Source: Eucommia ulmoides
Taxonomy: Eukaryota; Streptophyta; Magnoliopsida; Garryales; Eucommiaceae
Direction: 5' to 3'
Assembly (NCBI GenBank): GCA_016647705.1
Contig: CM028328.1
Span: forward strand, 48,168,647 to 48,232,646
Length of the DNA stretch: 64,000 nt
Shown one piece after another: positions 35,753-45,593 of the stretch; position 1 is the stretch's first letter; each line of letters opens with the position of its first letter. The notes beneath the pieces were generated by a model. That model was given only the letters and a program-made list of their open reading frames with translations, did no database searches and had not been told where the DNA came from. The position numbers and the translations under genes were made by a program.

Positions 35753-37387
35753 TCAGAAACAATTCTCGGTGGAATGTCCCCGGTCCTTGTGGAACTCACA
35801 ATACTTGTCCATAGACCTCCCCATCGGTTTTTCGTTGGGTGGCGGAGGAGGAGGGAAAAAATCTATCCCTGCATTTTCAGCCAAGACGGTGGGCACCGAG
35901 ACCATGAGAGGCGTGTAGTTCTGCTGGCGATTCCCCTGGGATGGAAACAGTCTCCGATCTCCGGGCAACGGCCCCAGCCTCCCTTCCGCCTGCAATCTTT
36001 TGGACCCATGGTGTTTGTTTGGCCCTTTTTCTGCCTTTCCTTTCTTCTTGTGACCGCCTCCTTGGTCCTTCCTCGCTGCTTCCCACTCATCCGCGTTGTG
36101 GAACCTTGTGCCTCTCTCCAGGGCAGCATCCAAGGTAGGGGCCGGGTTAGAAAAGAGGTCATACATGAGGCGTCGATGTTTCAGGCCGTCGATGAATGCG
36201 CTCATCGCGACCACGTCACTGAGTTCATCACACCCGATGATCTCTTTGTAAAACCTGTCCACATAATCCCCCAATGACTCATCGGGCAACTGTTGGAGTG
36301 CAAGGATGTGAGCCATAGTTTTTGGCCTACGTCGCGACCGCCCGAATCGTGACAAGAAGAGTAATTCCAGCTCGTGAAAATTGGAGATAGAAGCTGGTGC
36401 CAACGTTCGGAACCAAGCCCTGGCGGCCCCCGTGAGGGTGAGGGGGAATGCCTTACATCTCATGGCTATTGAGGCGGTGTGCAGATCCATATACGACCTG
36501 AAGATGGATAGATGATCCGCTGGATCAGTGACACCGTCGTAGAGGATCATTTGAGGATGGGTGTACCGCGCGGGCAAGGGCTCTTCCAGAATTTCATTGA
36601 TGAAAAGAGATCTCACCTCTGAGGGAAGTCCAGGTGGGCCCCTGGTTCCCCGGATCTGTTGTAGGGCTGCCTCCATGTCGGCTAAACGCCTTTCCACCAC
36701 CACCTCAACTCCAGGATGGGCCTGGGCTTAACTGAGAGCAGCCCGAGGCGGGAGCCGTCGTGGTGGAAAATGTGAATCGACCGCCCGATAGCGGCGGGGA
36801 TGGTGATCGGACCACACGGTAGCGCTATGGGCGAGAGGTGAGTCGGCTCAGTCGCCTCTCCTTCGGCGTAGCGGAGGTGGAGATGGAGATCCCGAGATCT
36901 CGTGGGGTGCCACCTCCACTACCCTCTGATAAATGTTGCAGGCCCGAGGCGGCGGGTCGCGCCCATCGGTGTGGATGATATTCTTTTCTCCCACGAACGC
37001 CCGACCTTCCCTACTCGCAACTTGGACTATAGGAAGATCCATTGGGGGGACCGATGGCAAGCGGGCCAAGACAATCTGGAAGAAGGTTTGGAATTCACCG
37101 AGCTGATGCTCCAAAAGATTGACGCGGGCTGCGTTAAGTGCCCCCGAGGGCTGCCCAACACGCTGCTCGGGGGAGATAATCCCCCCTTGGGTGGCTTGCC
37201 GAGCAGCCAGACCTTTCAGCCCTAAAGGAGGGATGGCGGACAGGCGGATCCCCCCAGCAAGGGGCGCCGGAGGATCCGACCTGGGAGCTCTAGACATATC
37301 CTGCACGGATATGGGAGGCGGATTGCCACTGGTGGCGGGCGCCTGATCAGCCTGGCGGATCTCCTTCCCAGACCTTGTGATCATCAA
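35753..37387 (-). pseudogene. Gag of element F
   Basis: One long frame starting at 37387 (MMITRSGKEIRQ), about 70 bp after the primer site. The Pro-rich N-terminal half ends in an acidic and Arg-rich stretch with a TGA at 36848-36850 and a TAA near 36730. The frame then continues in phase as the gag core: PQMILYDGVTDPADHLSIF, FPLTLTGAARAWFRTL, ALQQLPDESLGDYVDRFY and VVAMSAFIDGLKHRRLMY. The basic tail KKKGKAEKGPNKHHGSKR comes next, then a zinc-finger-like YCEFHKDRGHSTENC near 35760. The open core alone is 316 residues. Typical Retrotrans_gag of Tat elements. Confidence 0.92.
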
Positions 37388-37432
37388 ATCTTAACCTCGT
37401 GGGGCGCTGACGACCAAGGGAAGCTTTTAGTG

Positions 37433-37455
37433 CGTTCCCACAAACGGCGCAAAAC
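37433..37455 (-). other. Primer-binding region of element F
   Basis: Element sense: directly after the 5' LTR comes GTTTTGCGCCGTTTGTGGGA. This matches the GGCGCCGTCTGTGGGA-type leader commonly seen in Tat-lineage elements. I do not assign a tRNA with certainty. Confidence 0.65.
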
Positions 37456-38137
37456 TGTTGATGCCAAAAAGTGGTGCTGGCCAAGAGTATGGTCCGGGGA
37501 GAATACCTGAGGCGGAGGGCGACCAGTAAGGCAACAGCAAGCTGAGTTCATGGGTGGTGACGGGCTCCGAGCAGGGCTCCAATCTTCTGCACACAGTACC
37601 TGCACAAAGACCGACTAGGGTGGTTCCCAGTAAGTCCCTCCGGCGTGAAGATAAGTATTCCGAAGTGGAGGGTTAAAAATATAGATTGAATTCAGTAGTG
37701 GTCACGTACCGTTGGGCAGTGGATGCCCCAGTGTATTTATAGGCGCCAGTACTTGATTAGTGCCGCGAATTTAGGGGGGAAGAGCTCAGATTAATTAGCC
37801 TAATCTGCTAGACAACCAATGAGCCGACAGGTCAACCCTTTAATCCTCTAGGCTGGCTTTTGAGCCCATAACTGGAGGCCCATGGGCCATGGCCTCACAC
37901 CGGCCTGGCGAACTCCCAAGTGCTGTGGTGGCGAGCAAAGGGTGCCACAGATCATCAGTTCAGGAGGTCGAACCTCAGCTCGTCGGTTCTGATCTCTTCA
38001 CTGCGACGACCCTCAGTTCGGCTGGGGGACACCTCAGCTCGGTACTGAGGGGTTTTTTAGCCCTCGCTCTGGCCGTTTTTCTATAATTGGGTGAACTTTT
38101 GACCCCGTAATGTCCCTTACCAGATTTACCTATATCA
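37456..38137 (-). repeat. 5' LTR of element F
   Basis: Aligns end to end with 26206-26886, with scattered substitutions and two or three 1-nt length differences. Followed by GAAGG. Confidence 0.95.
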
Positions 38138-38142
38138 GAAGG

Positions 38143-39145
38143 CTATTTTGGATGTTTTGGATGGACCAATTTCGTCACCCAAAGGAATGAATGGATGCCA
38201 GTGTGAGTAAGGATGCTCTATAGTAATCTCACTTATAATGATGCTTATATGACTTCCTATGTTAAAGGAAAAGAAAATCGGTTCAATAGGGGATTACTAT
38301 ATGATATTCTAGAATTACCAAGAGGAGACGTATTTCAGATAATACACCTCATTGGTTTTCGACACATTTTAATAGAATGGTTATTGCACAAGAAATTGAC
38401 TTGGAAGGTGATAAAGTAGGATCATTATCCCTTGGGTATTGATTTCTTTATTTGGTGCTAACTTATACGGTTGTGCCTAGAGAGGGAACCCATGAAAATG
38501 TGAATGATTTTGACCTCTATTTGATGAATGAGATTATTGAAGGTAGAAAATTAGATTTGACACATATTATGAAGTATCATATTCAGAAACCCTCTAGAGT
38601 GTTACCGTATACTGATGAGCTCTAAAGACTCTTTGATCATTTTGGAGTTGATACTGATTTCGATGAAGAAAAATTTATGACAATCATATTAGGATGGATT
38701 AATGTGGATAATATTGCGCTAATGGGATATGAGTTCAGAGGAAACAGATGGGTGAAGAAGAAAAATCAGAAAAGGCAACGTGTGGAGGCTATGAATGAAG
38801 TAGAAGATGATGAAGAAGGAATGAGTATTGATTAGAAGATGGATTTTTTTCATGATCAGGTTGATAATCTAAGGATACATGCAGATCTGATGGATGACTG
38901 GATGGATGGGCTAGAAAATAGTATGACAAAAATGAATATGAATATGGAATCTAGATTTGGAAAAATCATGGGAAGTCTGGAACAAATGTTCCAATTTATG
39001 CAATCATCACATCAAGGATACCAGCATCAGTATAATGCCCAGCCACACTTTACAGGCCAGCCAATGTTTGGAGTACAATAGTCCTTTGCAGGGTCATTTC
39101 GAGCAGGACCATCTGGGGCAAGAACATCAACGCCATACCATTAAA
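38143..39145 (+). pseudogene. Accessory ORF2 of element D, 3' part
   Basis: Continues the frame of 26039-26205 with GCFGWTNFVTQRNEWMPV to a TGA at about 38200. A shifted frame then gives SNLTYNDAYMTSYVKGKENR and LLYDILELPRGDVFQI. After another frame change comes VVPREGTHENVNDFDLYLMN, THIMKYHIQKPSRVLPYTDE and FDHFGVDTDFDEEKFMTIIL. The C-terminus (38839-39081) is Met-rich and helical, then Gln/His-rich. The order matches the plant transposon-protein type ORF seen in many LTR elements. Several stops and two frameshifts mean it is not functional. Confidence 0.6.
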
Positions 39146-39871
39146 TGACTCCAGGGTCAAGTGTTCAACCAGTGGTTCAGTATCCTCAACAGCCAACCAC
39201 CAGTCCGATGGGACTGTATTATCAGTTTACTGGACAGGGTCCTTATTGGACTATATCTTTTATTCTCTCTTTGATTGTGTCATTTGGACAAGCCCCACAA
39301 CTAGTATTTTGGTCTGTAATAGCTAATCCAAATTTTTGGTGAAACTTATCTTTTAGTTTATGGATTTTGATGGATTAGCTAGACCTAATTTACTTAGTTA
39401 GATTTCTATCTCTAATGATGATCCACATGGTATTTGTTGAAAATGATTTGCACTTAAAGTTGATTTTATAGGTTGATTCAATGTGTTTTTAAAGAGTTAT
39501 ATATATATATATATATATATATTCTAATTTAATTATTTTAGGTTTACTCTTTCAAGTATATTATATGATTGCCTAGAGTAGTATTTCTTTCTAGTTTCTC
39601 TTCCCCAATTTTTTTTTAGATGACAAATGGGGAGAATTAGTTGATGTTTTGTCGAATATCTTAAGGGGGAGCTTGACTTATTTTGATAAATATCTTAAAG
39701 GGGAATTTATTATATATTAAAATGTGTTATTTGTTGAAAATCTTATGATTATCTTCGTTACTTTACTTTGATGAGTTAAAGAACTTGTTCTCGGCTTTAG
39801 GGGGAGTGTGGTTACATTATTGTTTTAAAGAAAACATCAAAATTAATTGTCATCATCAAAAAGGGAGATAT
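39146..39871 (+). other. 3' untranslated region of element D, (AT)n run and polypurine tract
   Basis: Holds a TA microsatellite (39498-39522), a purine-rich passage AAGGGGGAGCTTGACTT near 39662, the string TTTAGGGGGAGTGTGG near 39799, and TCATCATCAAAAAGGGAGA (39851-39869), the typical polypurine tract before a SIRE-like LTR. A short ORF (39145-39342) is not convincing. Confidence 0.7.
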
Positions 39872-41812
39872 TGTTGATTCTAAGATTTTGATGGACAATT
39901 AAATGTTGATATTTTTTATGGAACTAACAATTTTATTGGGTGTTTCAGTTTATTAGTTCCAGTGATGAAAATGATCATGAAGATATTGTGATAATGCTAA
40001 AGATGACAACAAATAAAATAGAAGATTAAGATTTTGAAAAAATTAAAGAATCTAGGGAAAACAATTCAGGTTAAATTTTAACTCTTAATATATCCCAGTT
40101 AGGATCATACATGACACAAAATATTTTTCAAAATTATGTATGCTTTTATAGGATCCTAATTTAGTTAAATTATTTGCTCCTATGCGTAATTGAAAAAGAA
40201 ATAAATATGATGGATTAAAATTGAATTTAAGTTTTTAGTGGAGCTAACCGAGAAGAGAAATCGGTTAAAGAGGTGAAAAGATCGAAGAAATTGAATGAAA
40301 GTGAATTAAGGAAAGGTGTTCCCGCAATGGTCAATCAACAGGTAAGTTGACCTATGGTTATAAGGCGAACTCTTTGGATCATTCGGTCGACAGGTAAGTC
40401 GATGTATGGAACTCTCTGAATCACCCGGTCGATAGGTAAGTCGACTTGTGCTTAAAGGATGCACTCTCTGGATCTTCCGGTTAACTACTGAGTTGACCTA
40501 TAAAACATCCTGAATTGTCTGGTCGACAAATGAAGTATGGGCGGTCGACCGATGGGTGAAGGATTTTTGTCTTGGCTACATCCTGAATTGTGGTTAACTG
40601 ATGGGTCTTGGCCAGTTGATAGATGGATCAGTTTTAGGATTTATGTAATTTTGAATTTTATTCAAACAATAGCCATTACTAGTCTTTTGTGGTTAGGATA
40701 TGTGAGATATCTTAGAGAGCTAATTTATTTTGAGCTATTTAATTAATATTTAAGTATCCCTATAGATATGATTCAAGTAGTTTTGATATTTCTCAATTTG
40801 GTAAATGTAATTCCTTCTATCTTATCTAATTGAGATTGAGTAAAAGTTTGAGGGACTAAATTGAATGTTTTAAGGGATATATTTAAGTGAATTATACCAA
40901 GATTGAGTCTTAATGATATAAGGGGGCTTATGGATTAATTATTTGTCATGATATGTGAGAACTAGCGGTTAGAAAGCTTGTCATAACCCCTTATAAGTAA
41001 ACCTGCGTTTTGAGGTTTTAATTAATCAATATAATCTCAATCATTTTGAGTTATTCAGCTCTCGTGCTTTATAAGAGTAATCATACTGAGTGCATTGTGA
41101 GATCCTTCTTGAGATTTATTTTTGAGAAATATTTTGATGTGGATTATTTCTACTACCGATCTAAAGTGTTATTGCTATTCTAATCATTATTCTTTCAGTG
41201 GAATCATGGTGAGATCATTCCAAATTACTTACTATTAGTTGTTGCTTGATTTTATTATTTATTATTTGGAGTTTGATCTTCGAAATTGTTTTCCAGATTT
41301 TTTATTGAAAAATTATTTTTGAAACAATTTCTTGAGAAAATCTGATTATGTGCTTAAACGCTTGCTACCCCCATATTTATTTGAAATCATATTTTGAAAT
41401 TCTCATTTTTCTATCACTAGTATCGGGACATTAATTGAATTTAAATTTATCTGGGGTGGCAGAAGCACTGAGTGGGAAAATCACTTATCAATTGTTTGTA
41501 ATTGGTGAGTTGAGTGTTGGATTAGATACTATTGGGAGTGTCTAATCAATGGTAGTTGGTTTTAATTTCTTCCGGTAAAGAGATTGAGGTTTTGATATTT
41601 GCCTAGAGAATAAAAAGATTAGGTTTTAATTCTTCCTTTATAGAATTGTGAGTGAATTGTAACGGTTTAATCCTTACTGGGTATAAGGATATTTGGAGCG
41701 TGTTTGTGTGAGACTTAATTCTTCAGCCTAAGGTATAAAAAGAATTCGGTCATGATTCTTCCTGTAATATAATTAGGTTATTCTTCTACCAGGTAAAAAG
41801 ATAGAGGTTATT
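39872..41812 (+). repeat. 3' LTR of element D, truncated
   Basis: Starts TGTTGATTCTAAGATTTTG. It keeps an 820-bp segment absent from the left LTR and otherwise follows it to GATAGAGGTTATT. There it is cut by B4, so about 380 bp of the end are missing. Confidence 0.85.
40325..40625. repeat. GTCGAC-box array in the LTR of D
   Basis: Five to six irregular units of roughly 45-60 bp. Each has a box like CGGTCGACAGGTAAGTCGA, GGTCGATAGGTAAGTCGAC or GCGGTCGACCGATGGG, and a spacer like GCACTCTCTGGATC or CATCCTGAATTGT. The boxes are partly palindromic. The box GTCGACCGAT at 40544-40553 recurs exactly at 25624-25633, upstream of ORF2. Confidence 0.7.
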
Positions 41813-44091
41813 TGGTATTGCATAAATACACCGCTACTTTCACTCGCAAGTATACGAGGTCAAGTTTTAGTATAGATTAGGAGAGTTAGGGTTATCGTGT
41901 CCACAGGGACTAGTTTTGACTATTATTGAGTATCGTGTTTATCATGACCTAACTTTATCTAAGCGAAAATAAATGTGTTTAAAAATTAATAATACTAATA
42001 CTAAGATAATTAATCTAATTAAATTTACTATACTAATACTATTATAAGATATTTAGGGAAAGTATTGCCTAGGGATTAACTTTTGTTTACAAAAACCTAT
42101 TTGGTCTCGTTTTAGTTTACGTTAACAGCGTTCGACTAATCCAACAATCTCAGTTCGTAAACTCTCTCCCCACCTCTCCTGAGTGTAAGACGAGGGATAT
42201 AACGCGACTTTGTGTGAACGAAGAAGTCCCCCTCAATGTCTTAACGACCCTAGGTCACGTGAGTCTTACCCCAACGTCATTGATTGCAAACAATCAAAAT
42301 CATGATCAGGTCATTGGATCGTTGCGTTGTGTATACCCTATCGATAATCTCATGTCTAAAACTCCACCGCCACCTCTCCTGAGTATAAGACGGAGGAATA
42401 CATGACTTTGAGTCAACAAAGAAGTCGCCCTCAACGTCTTAACAACCCTAGGTCACGTGAGTCTTACCCCAACGTCATCGATTGTCCACAATCCTAACCC
42501 CGACCGGGTTATTGGATCATGACGTTTGTTTATTCTAATCTGAATCCGGGATTTGTCAAACCCCGTATTCTCATAACATCATTATAAGCATGATAAACAA
42601 ACAATACAGCATACACTGTCAAAATAACGAAGAACATCCACAAACGAAACACGAACTCAACAAAACACCATTTTCATAAATTACATTAATCCCCAAACAA
42701 AAACCCGTTTAGCTCATGGTCATAGCTGGTTATACAATGAAAACTAAGCTACACATGCTAAAACAACAATCCGAAGTTAATAAATAAAATAAGGAACAAG
42801 AGAAACTTAGCATAGTCCAAAGATTTATTGCTAAAAATGTTTCGTGATCGCTCCTCTTTCGTGGAAACGTGATCTTCTCCTTAGGATTTGAATGAGCACT
42901 CCCAAAACCTCTCTCTAAAATATACTAAGTCTATTTGAGCTCTAATGGCCGGAGGATATGAGAGGAGGGGGTATAAATAGGAAAAATATATAAAATATAT
43001 ATCTAAATCTGTGCAGAGGCCACTGCCATAGCCATGGGATTCATCGTCGCGGCGGTGAGTATGTCAGTTTAAAGTTCACCACGGTAGTAGATAAGGCACT
43101 GGAATAAGGACCATCCTTATGTTTCACTGCCACGGTGCTAGGTATTCAACAAGAATGGAGCCTCTCTGCATCTTCACCGCCTAGGCGGTGGTTTGGACGC
43201 CGAGGCGGTGGGCTGCTGTTTTCAGAATCTTGCCTCCTTGCTTGTTTTTCACTGTTCTCCGACCATTCTTGGTCTGAATTAATTGTTTGCGCTCCGATTT
43301 CATACATTTTCACCCATACACCTGTTTTAATACAAAATGAAATAAAAACATATTAAAACGTAATAAAAACGTACTAAAGGTACTCGAAAACTAACAAATG
43401 CAGTTTGGAAATATATAGGTAATTTACACCTATCAAATACCCCCAAACTCGGAATTTTGCTAGTCCTCGAGAAAAACACCCACACAATATGAGAAAATAT
43501 AAAAACTAATTACGAAATTGAAAACTAAAAACGAAAAACACTAGAAACAAAAATGTGTAAGTTTTGATTATCATCTATCGGCTGAAAGATTTTCCCTCAT
43601 CGGCCCCCAATCCTATCAAGTTCATGCATAAATCACACCATGTAGTGTTCTAGAATTTTAACGTTCAAAAATAGTAAGCATCCTTCTAGATCCGGTTTAA
43701 CTGTGTGTGTGTGATTAAAATCAAATATACAACTATCCATTGATTAGATGAGATTATCCCTAAATATAGTTCATGACTAAAACCTTTAAGGTATAGGGAA
43801 TCCATACGCCTGACTCGGGATCTATTCTCCACTAACGTAGGCTTGGAGGTTCATGAAGATCATTAGGGCTTGGTTCGGTTTTGGAATAATGGCCACGGGT
43901 ATATCAAAAATACAAAATAGGTTAATCATCGTTAACATGACGATACCTGAGGCACATGTTTAGCTCTTTCTCACTCTCAAAACCCCATAGATACAATTGT
44001 AACAACCCCGAACATACGTTTAAGAACGTCGTACTCACTTGTCATGTCAAAAAGAAACATAAATTAATTTTTTTTATTTTTTTTAACATAA

Positions 44092-44205
44092 AACACCCCC
44101 AAACTCATTCAAATATTTAAATTTTAGGAATGTGCAAAAAGGATAAAGTAACACACCCCCAAACTCATTCAAATTTCTACAATTTTAGGATTGTGCAAAA
44201 AAATA
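44092..44205. repeat. Tandem duplication in the 3' region of B4
   Basis: Two copies of about 64 bp, each with CACCCCCAAACTCATTCAAA, then an ATTTTAGGA(A/T)TGTGCAAAA end. B* has the equivalent duplication (61066-61180, opposite strand), whereas A and C have a single copy. The duplication is therefore ancestral in the B group. Confidence 0.75.
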
Positions 44206-44699
44206 TGAACGGCATACGATAAGCGAGTACTCGAATACCGAACCAATTTAGAAGTTCTCCCTAAACCCAACCGCTTACATCAAGTAGCATATATGAATGC
44301 TAACTTGACTCAATCAAATGTGCCTCTAATTCGGCGACATAAGGTTGGACAAAACTCAACTGGCCAGGGTATTTGTTAAGTGTTCAGAATTGAAATTGGC
44401 ATTTAAGCTTCGACAGGGTAATGAGGGATAATGATGTTGCATGGTAGATTTCAAAAGGCTCAAGCGATCAAATGAATGCCTAAATTATATCTCTTAAACA
44501 ACCGCTAAGAACGCTCCACGATCGATTCGCTATCTTCCCCACTTCGAGATGTGAGCTCCACTACTAAAATTCCTAAACCTTGGCTTAAGTATATCCTAAG
44601 GGGCTCAAAAATACAAGAGAGAGGAGAGAGATCCGGCCAAAGGGGAAGGAGGGGGGATATTTATAGCAAAAATATCCTAAAAATATCTAAAGGCTGTGA

Positions 44700-45000
44700 A
44701 GGGCAAATCCGCCTAGGCGGTGGAAATTGCGCCTAGGCGGAATTAGGTCGGTTAAGTCTGATCGCCTGGGCGGTGAAGTAGGTGGTGGACTAGAGAACAT
44801 TCTGTTGAAATTTTGCCTAAGCGAAGAAAACTTCGCCTAGGCGAGCGGCTGTCAGTAGCCCTTCTTCGTCCTCTGCTGGATTTCCACCTAAGCGGTAGAA
44901 ATTACGCTCAGGCTGTCGTCTGTTAGTAACATTTTGCTCTTCTCTGCATCTTCACCGCTTAAGCGGTGGTCTGGACGCTTAAGCGGTGGGCTTGTTTCAT
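44700..45000. repeat. Cluster of palindromic CCGC-core-GCGG boxes
   Basis: Within the partial LTR: CCGCCTAGGCGG at 44709-44720, CGCCTAGGCGG near 44730, CGCCTGGGCGG near 44764, CGCCTAGGCG near 44836, and CACCGCTTAAGCGGTG at 44953-44968 (a perfect 16-nt palindrome), with CGCTTAAGCGGTGG right after. Outer arms are constant while the central bases vary (CTAG, TTAA). Equivalent clusters exist in every Athila-type LTR of the window with other cores. Confidence 0.8.
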
Positions 45001-45216
45001 CTTTTAGCCTCCGAGCTTGTTTATCCACCGTAACTTCGAACCGCTTTGGTTCAATCTCATCATTTTAGCTCCAGTTTCCTATCTTTTTGACCCACACACC
45101 TGAGTTATACAAAAAGTACAAATACTAATTAAAACATAAAAAAAAAAAATAACTATAAACATATTCGAAAACTAACCAATTCGGATTGGAAATAGATAGG
45201 TTTTTCACACCTATCA

Positions 45217-45593
45217 CATATTCAGCTACTTTATGCTCAAGAGAGGTAGTGAGTGAGTTTTCGATACCTAGATTGTCGTATAGTTTGAATACCGTTAATG
45301 TAAACTAGATTGGATCAAACACGTATACATAAACAAAGTTAATACCTAGATAATCTATTCCCATATAATATATTTAGTATTATAGTTTAATTAATTGTTA
45401 ATTTACTTTAGTTTATGTTTATAACAAAAACCCTAATGTTAATTGCCTAAATAAAGTTTGGTTATGATCATCTTGGTAGTTAGCGACAATTTAATCCAAT
45501 CCATGTGGATATGGAAACCCTTCTCATTCACTATTCTATAAACTTGGCCCGTACACTTGTGGTGAAAGTAGCGACGTAATATTAGTGTTACCA
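45217..45593 (+). repeat. 3' LTR of element C, right part
   Basis: Follows 18791-19167 closely, from CATATTCA to GTGTTACCA, and is followed by the target duplication TCTAC (45594-45598). Confidence 0.88.

Larger units (their letters stand above)
26206..38137 (-). mobile_element. Element F: complete Tat/Retand-type Ty3/gypsy retrotransposon
   Basis: An 11.9-kb GC-richer element on the minus strand with 0.68-kb LTRs (37456-38137 and 26206-26886) and target duplication GAAGG (26201-26205, 38138-38142). Order in element sense: primer site, gag, protease, reverse transcriptase, RNase H, a second archaeal-type RNase H, integrase, an antisense gene on the opposite strand, a 99-bp tandem array, polypurine tract, 3' LTR. 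Dual RNase H and an antisense ORF beside a tandem array are hallmarks of the Tat lineage (Retand, Grande). The LTRs differ at roughly one base in twenty by eye. All sense genes carry stops. Confidence 0.95.
22561..41812 (+). mobile_element. Element D: pol-less Ty1/copia-type retrotransposon, interrupted by F
   Basis: LTRs 22561-24037 and 39872-41812 (right end truncated by B4), both starting TGTTGAT. A copia-type primer site follows the left LTR and a polypurine tract AAAAAGGGAGATAT (39858-39871) precedes the right one. Without F the internal part is about 3.9 kb and encodes a gag-like coiled-coil protein with a zinc knuckle, and a second ORF of plant transposon-protein type. No protease, integrase or polymerase was found, so it is probably non-autonomous. 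The family looks SIRE-like by its primer site, tract and gag layout, but this is uncertain. Confidence 0.8.
41813..45216 (-). mobile_element. Rearranged Athila-like element B4
   Basis: Minus orientation. The left part is a full LTR (41813-43435, plus-strand start TGGTATTGCATAAATAC, end CACCTATCA) with the 200-bp internal duplication also seen in B1. Then follows 3' untranslated sequence of the A/C/B* type (43436 to about 44500), beginning with the polypurine side AATACCCCCAAACTC. It passes abruptly into the 5' two-fifths of a different LTR (about 44500-45216). The flanks are TTATT and CATAT, not a target duplication. Sequence is missing from both D and C here. It is best read as a deletion or ectopic recombination product of two insertions. 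Confidence 0.75.
17952..45593 (+). mobile_element. Element C: gag-only Athila-like retrotransposon, interrupted
   Basis: A plus-strand element with LTRs 17952-19167 and (split) 21985-22560 plus 45217-45593. It is flanked by TCTAC at 17947-17951 and 45594-45598. The internal region is only 2.8 kb: primer site, one short gag frame, two hairpins, and the long 3' region shared with A and B*. There is no protease, polymerase or integrase, so movement would have needed enzymes in trans. The 3' LTR was opened by copia-type element D, and about 360 bp of it (homologous to 18429-18790) are missing at the junction with B4. Confidence 0.88.

Noticed and set aside
34359..36277. Plus-strand ORFs (up to 221 codons) opposite RT, protease and gag of F
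   Set aside because: The minus-strand frames carry clear gag, protease and RT motifs. The plus frames have none.
39498..39522. TA dinucleotide run as a hairpin or promoter
   Set aside because: An ordinary microsatellite in the untranslated region of D.
42214..42405. Short ORFs recurring in the conserved LTR block
   Set aside because: The same block is open in different frames and on different strands in different LTRs, so it is not protein coding.
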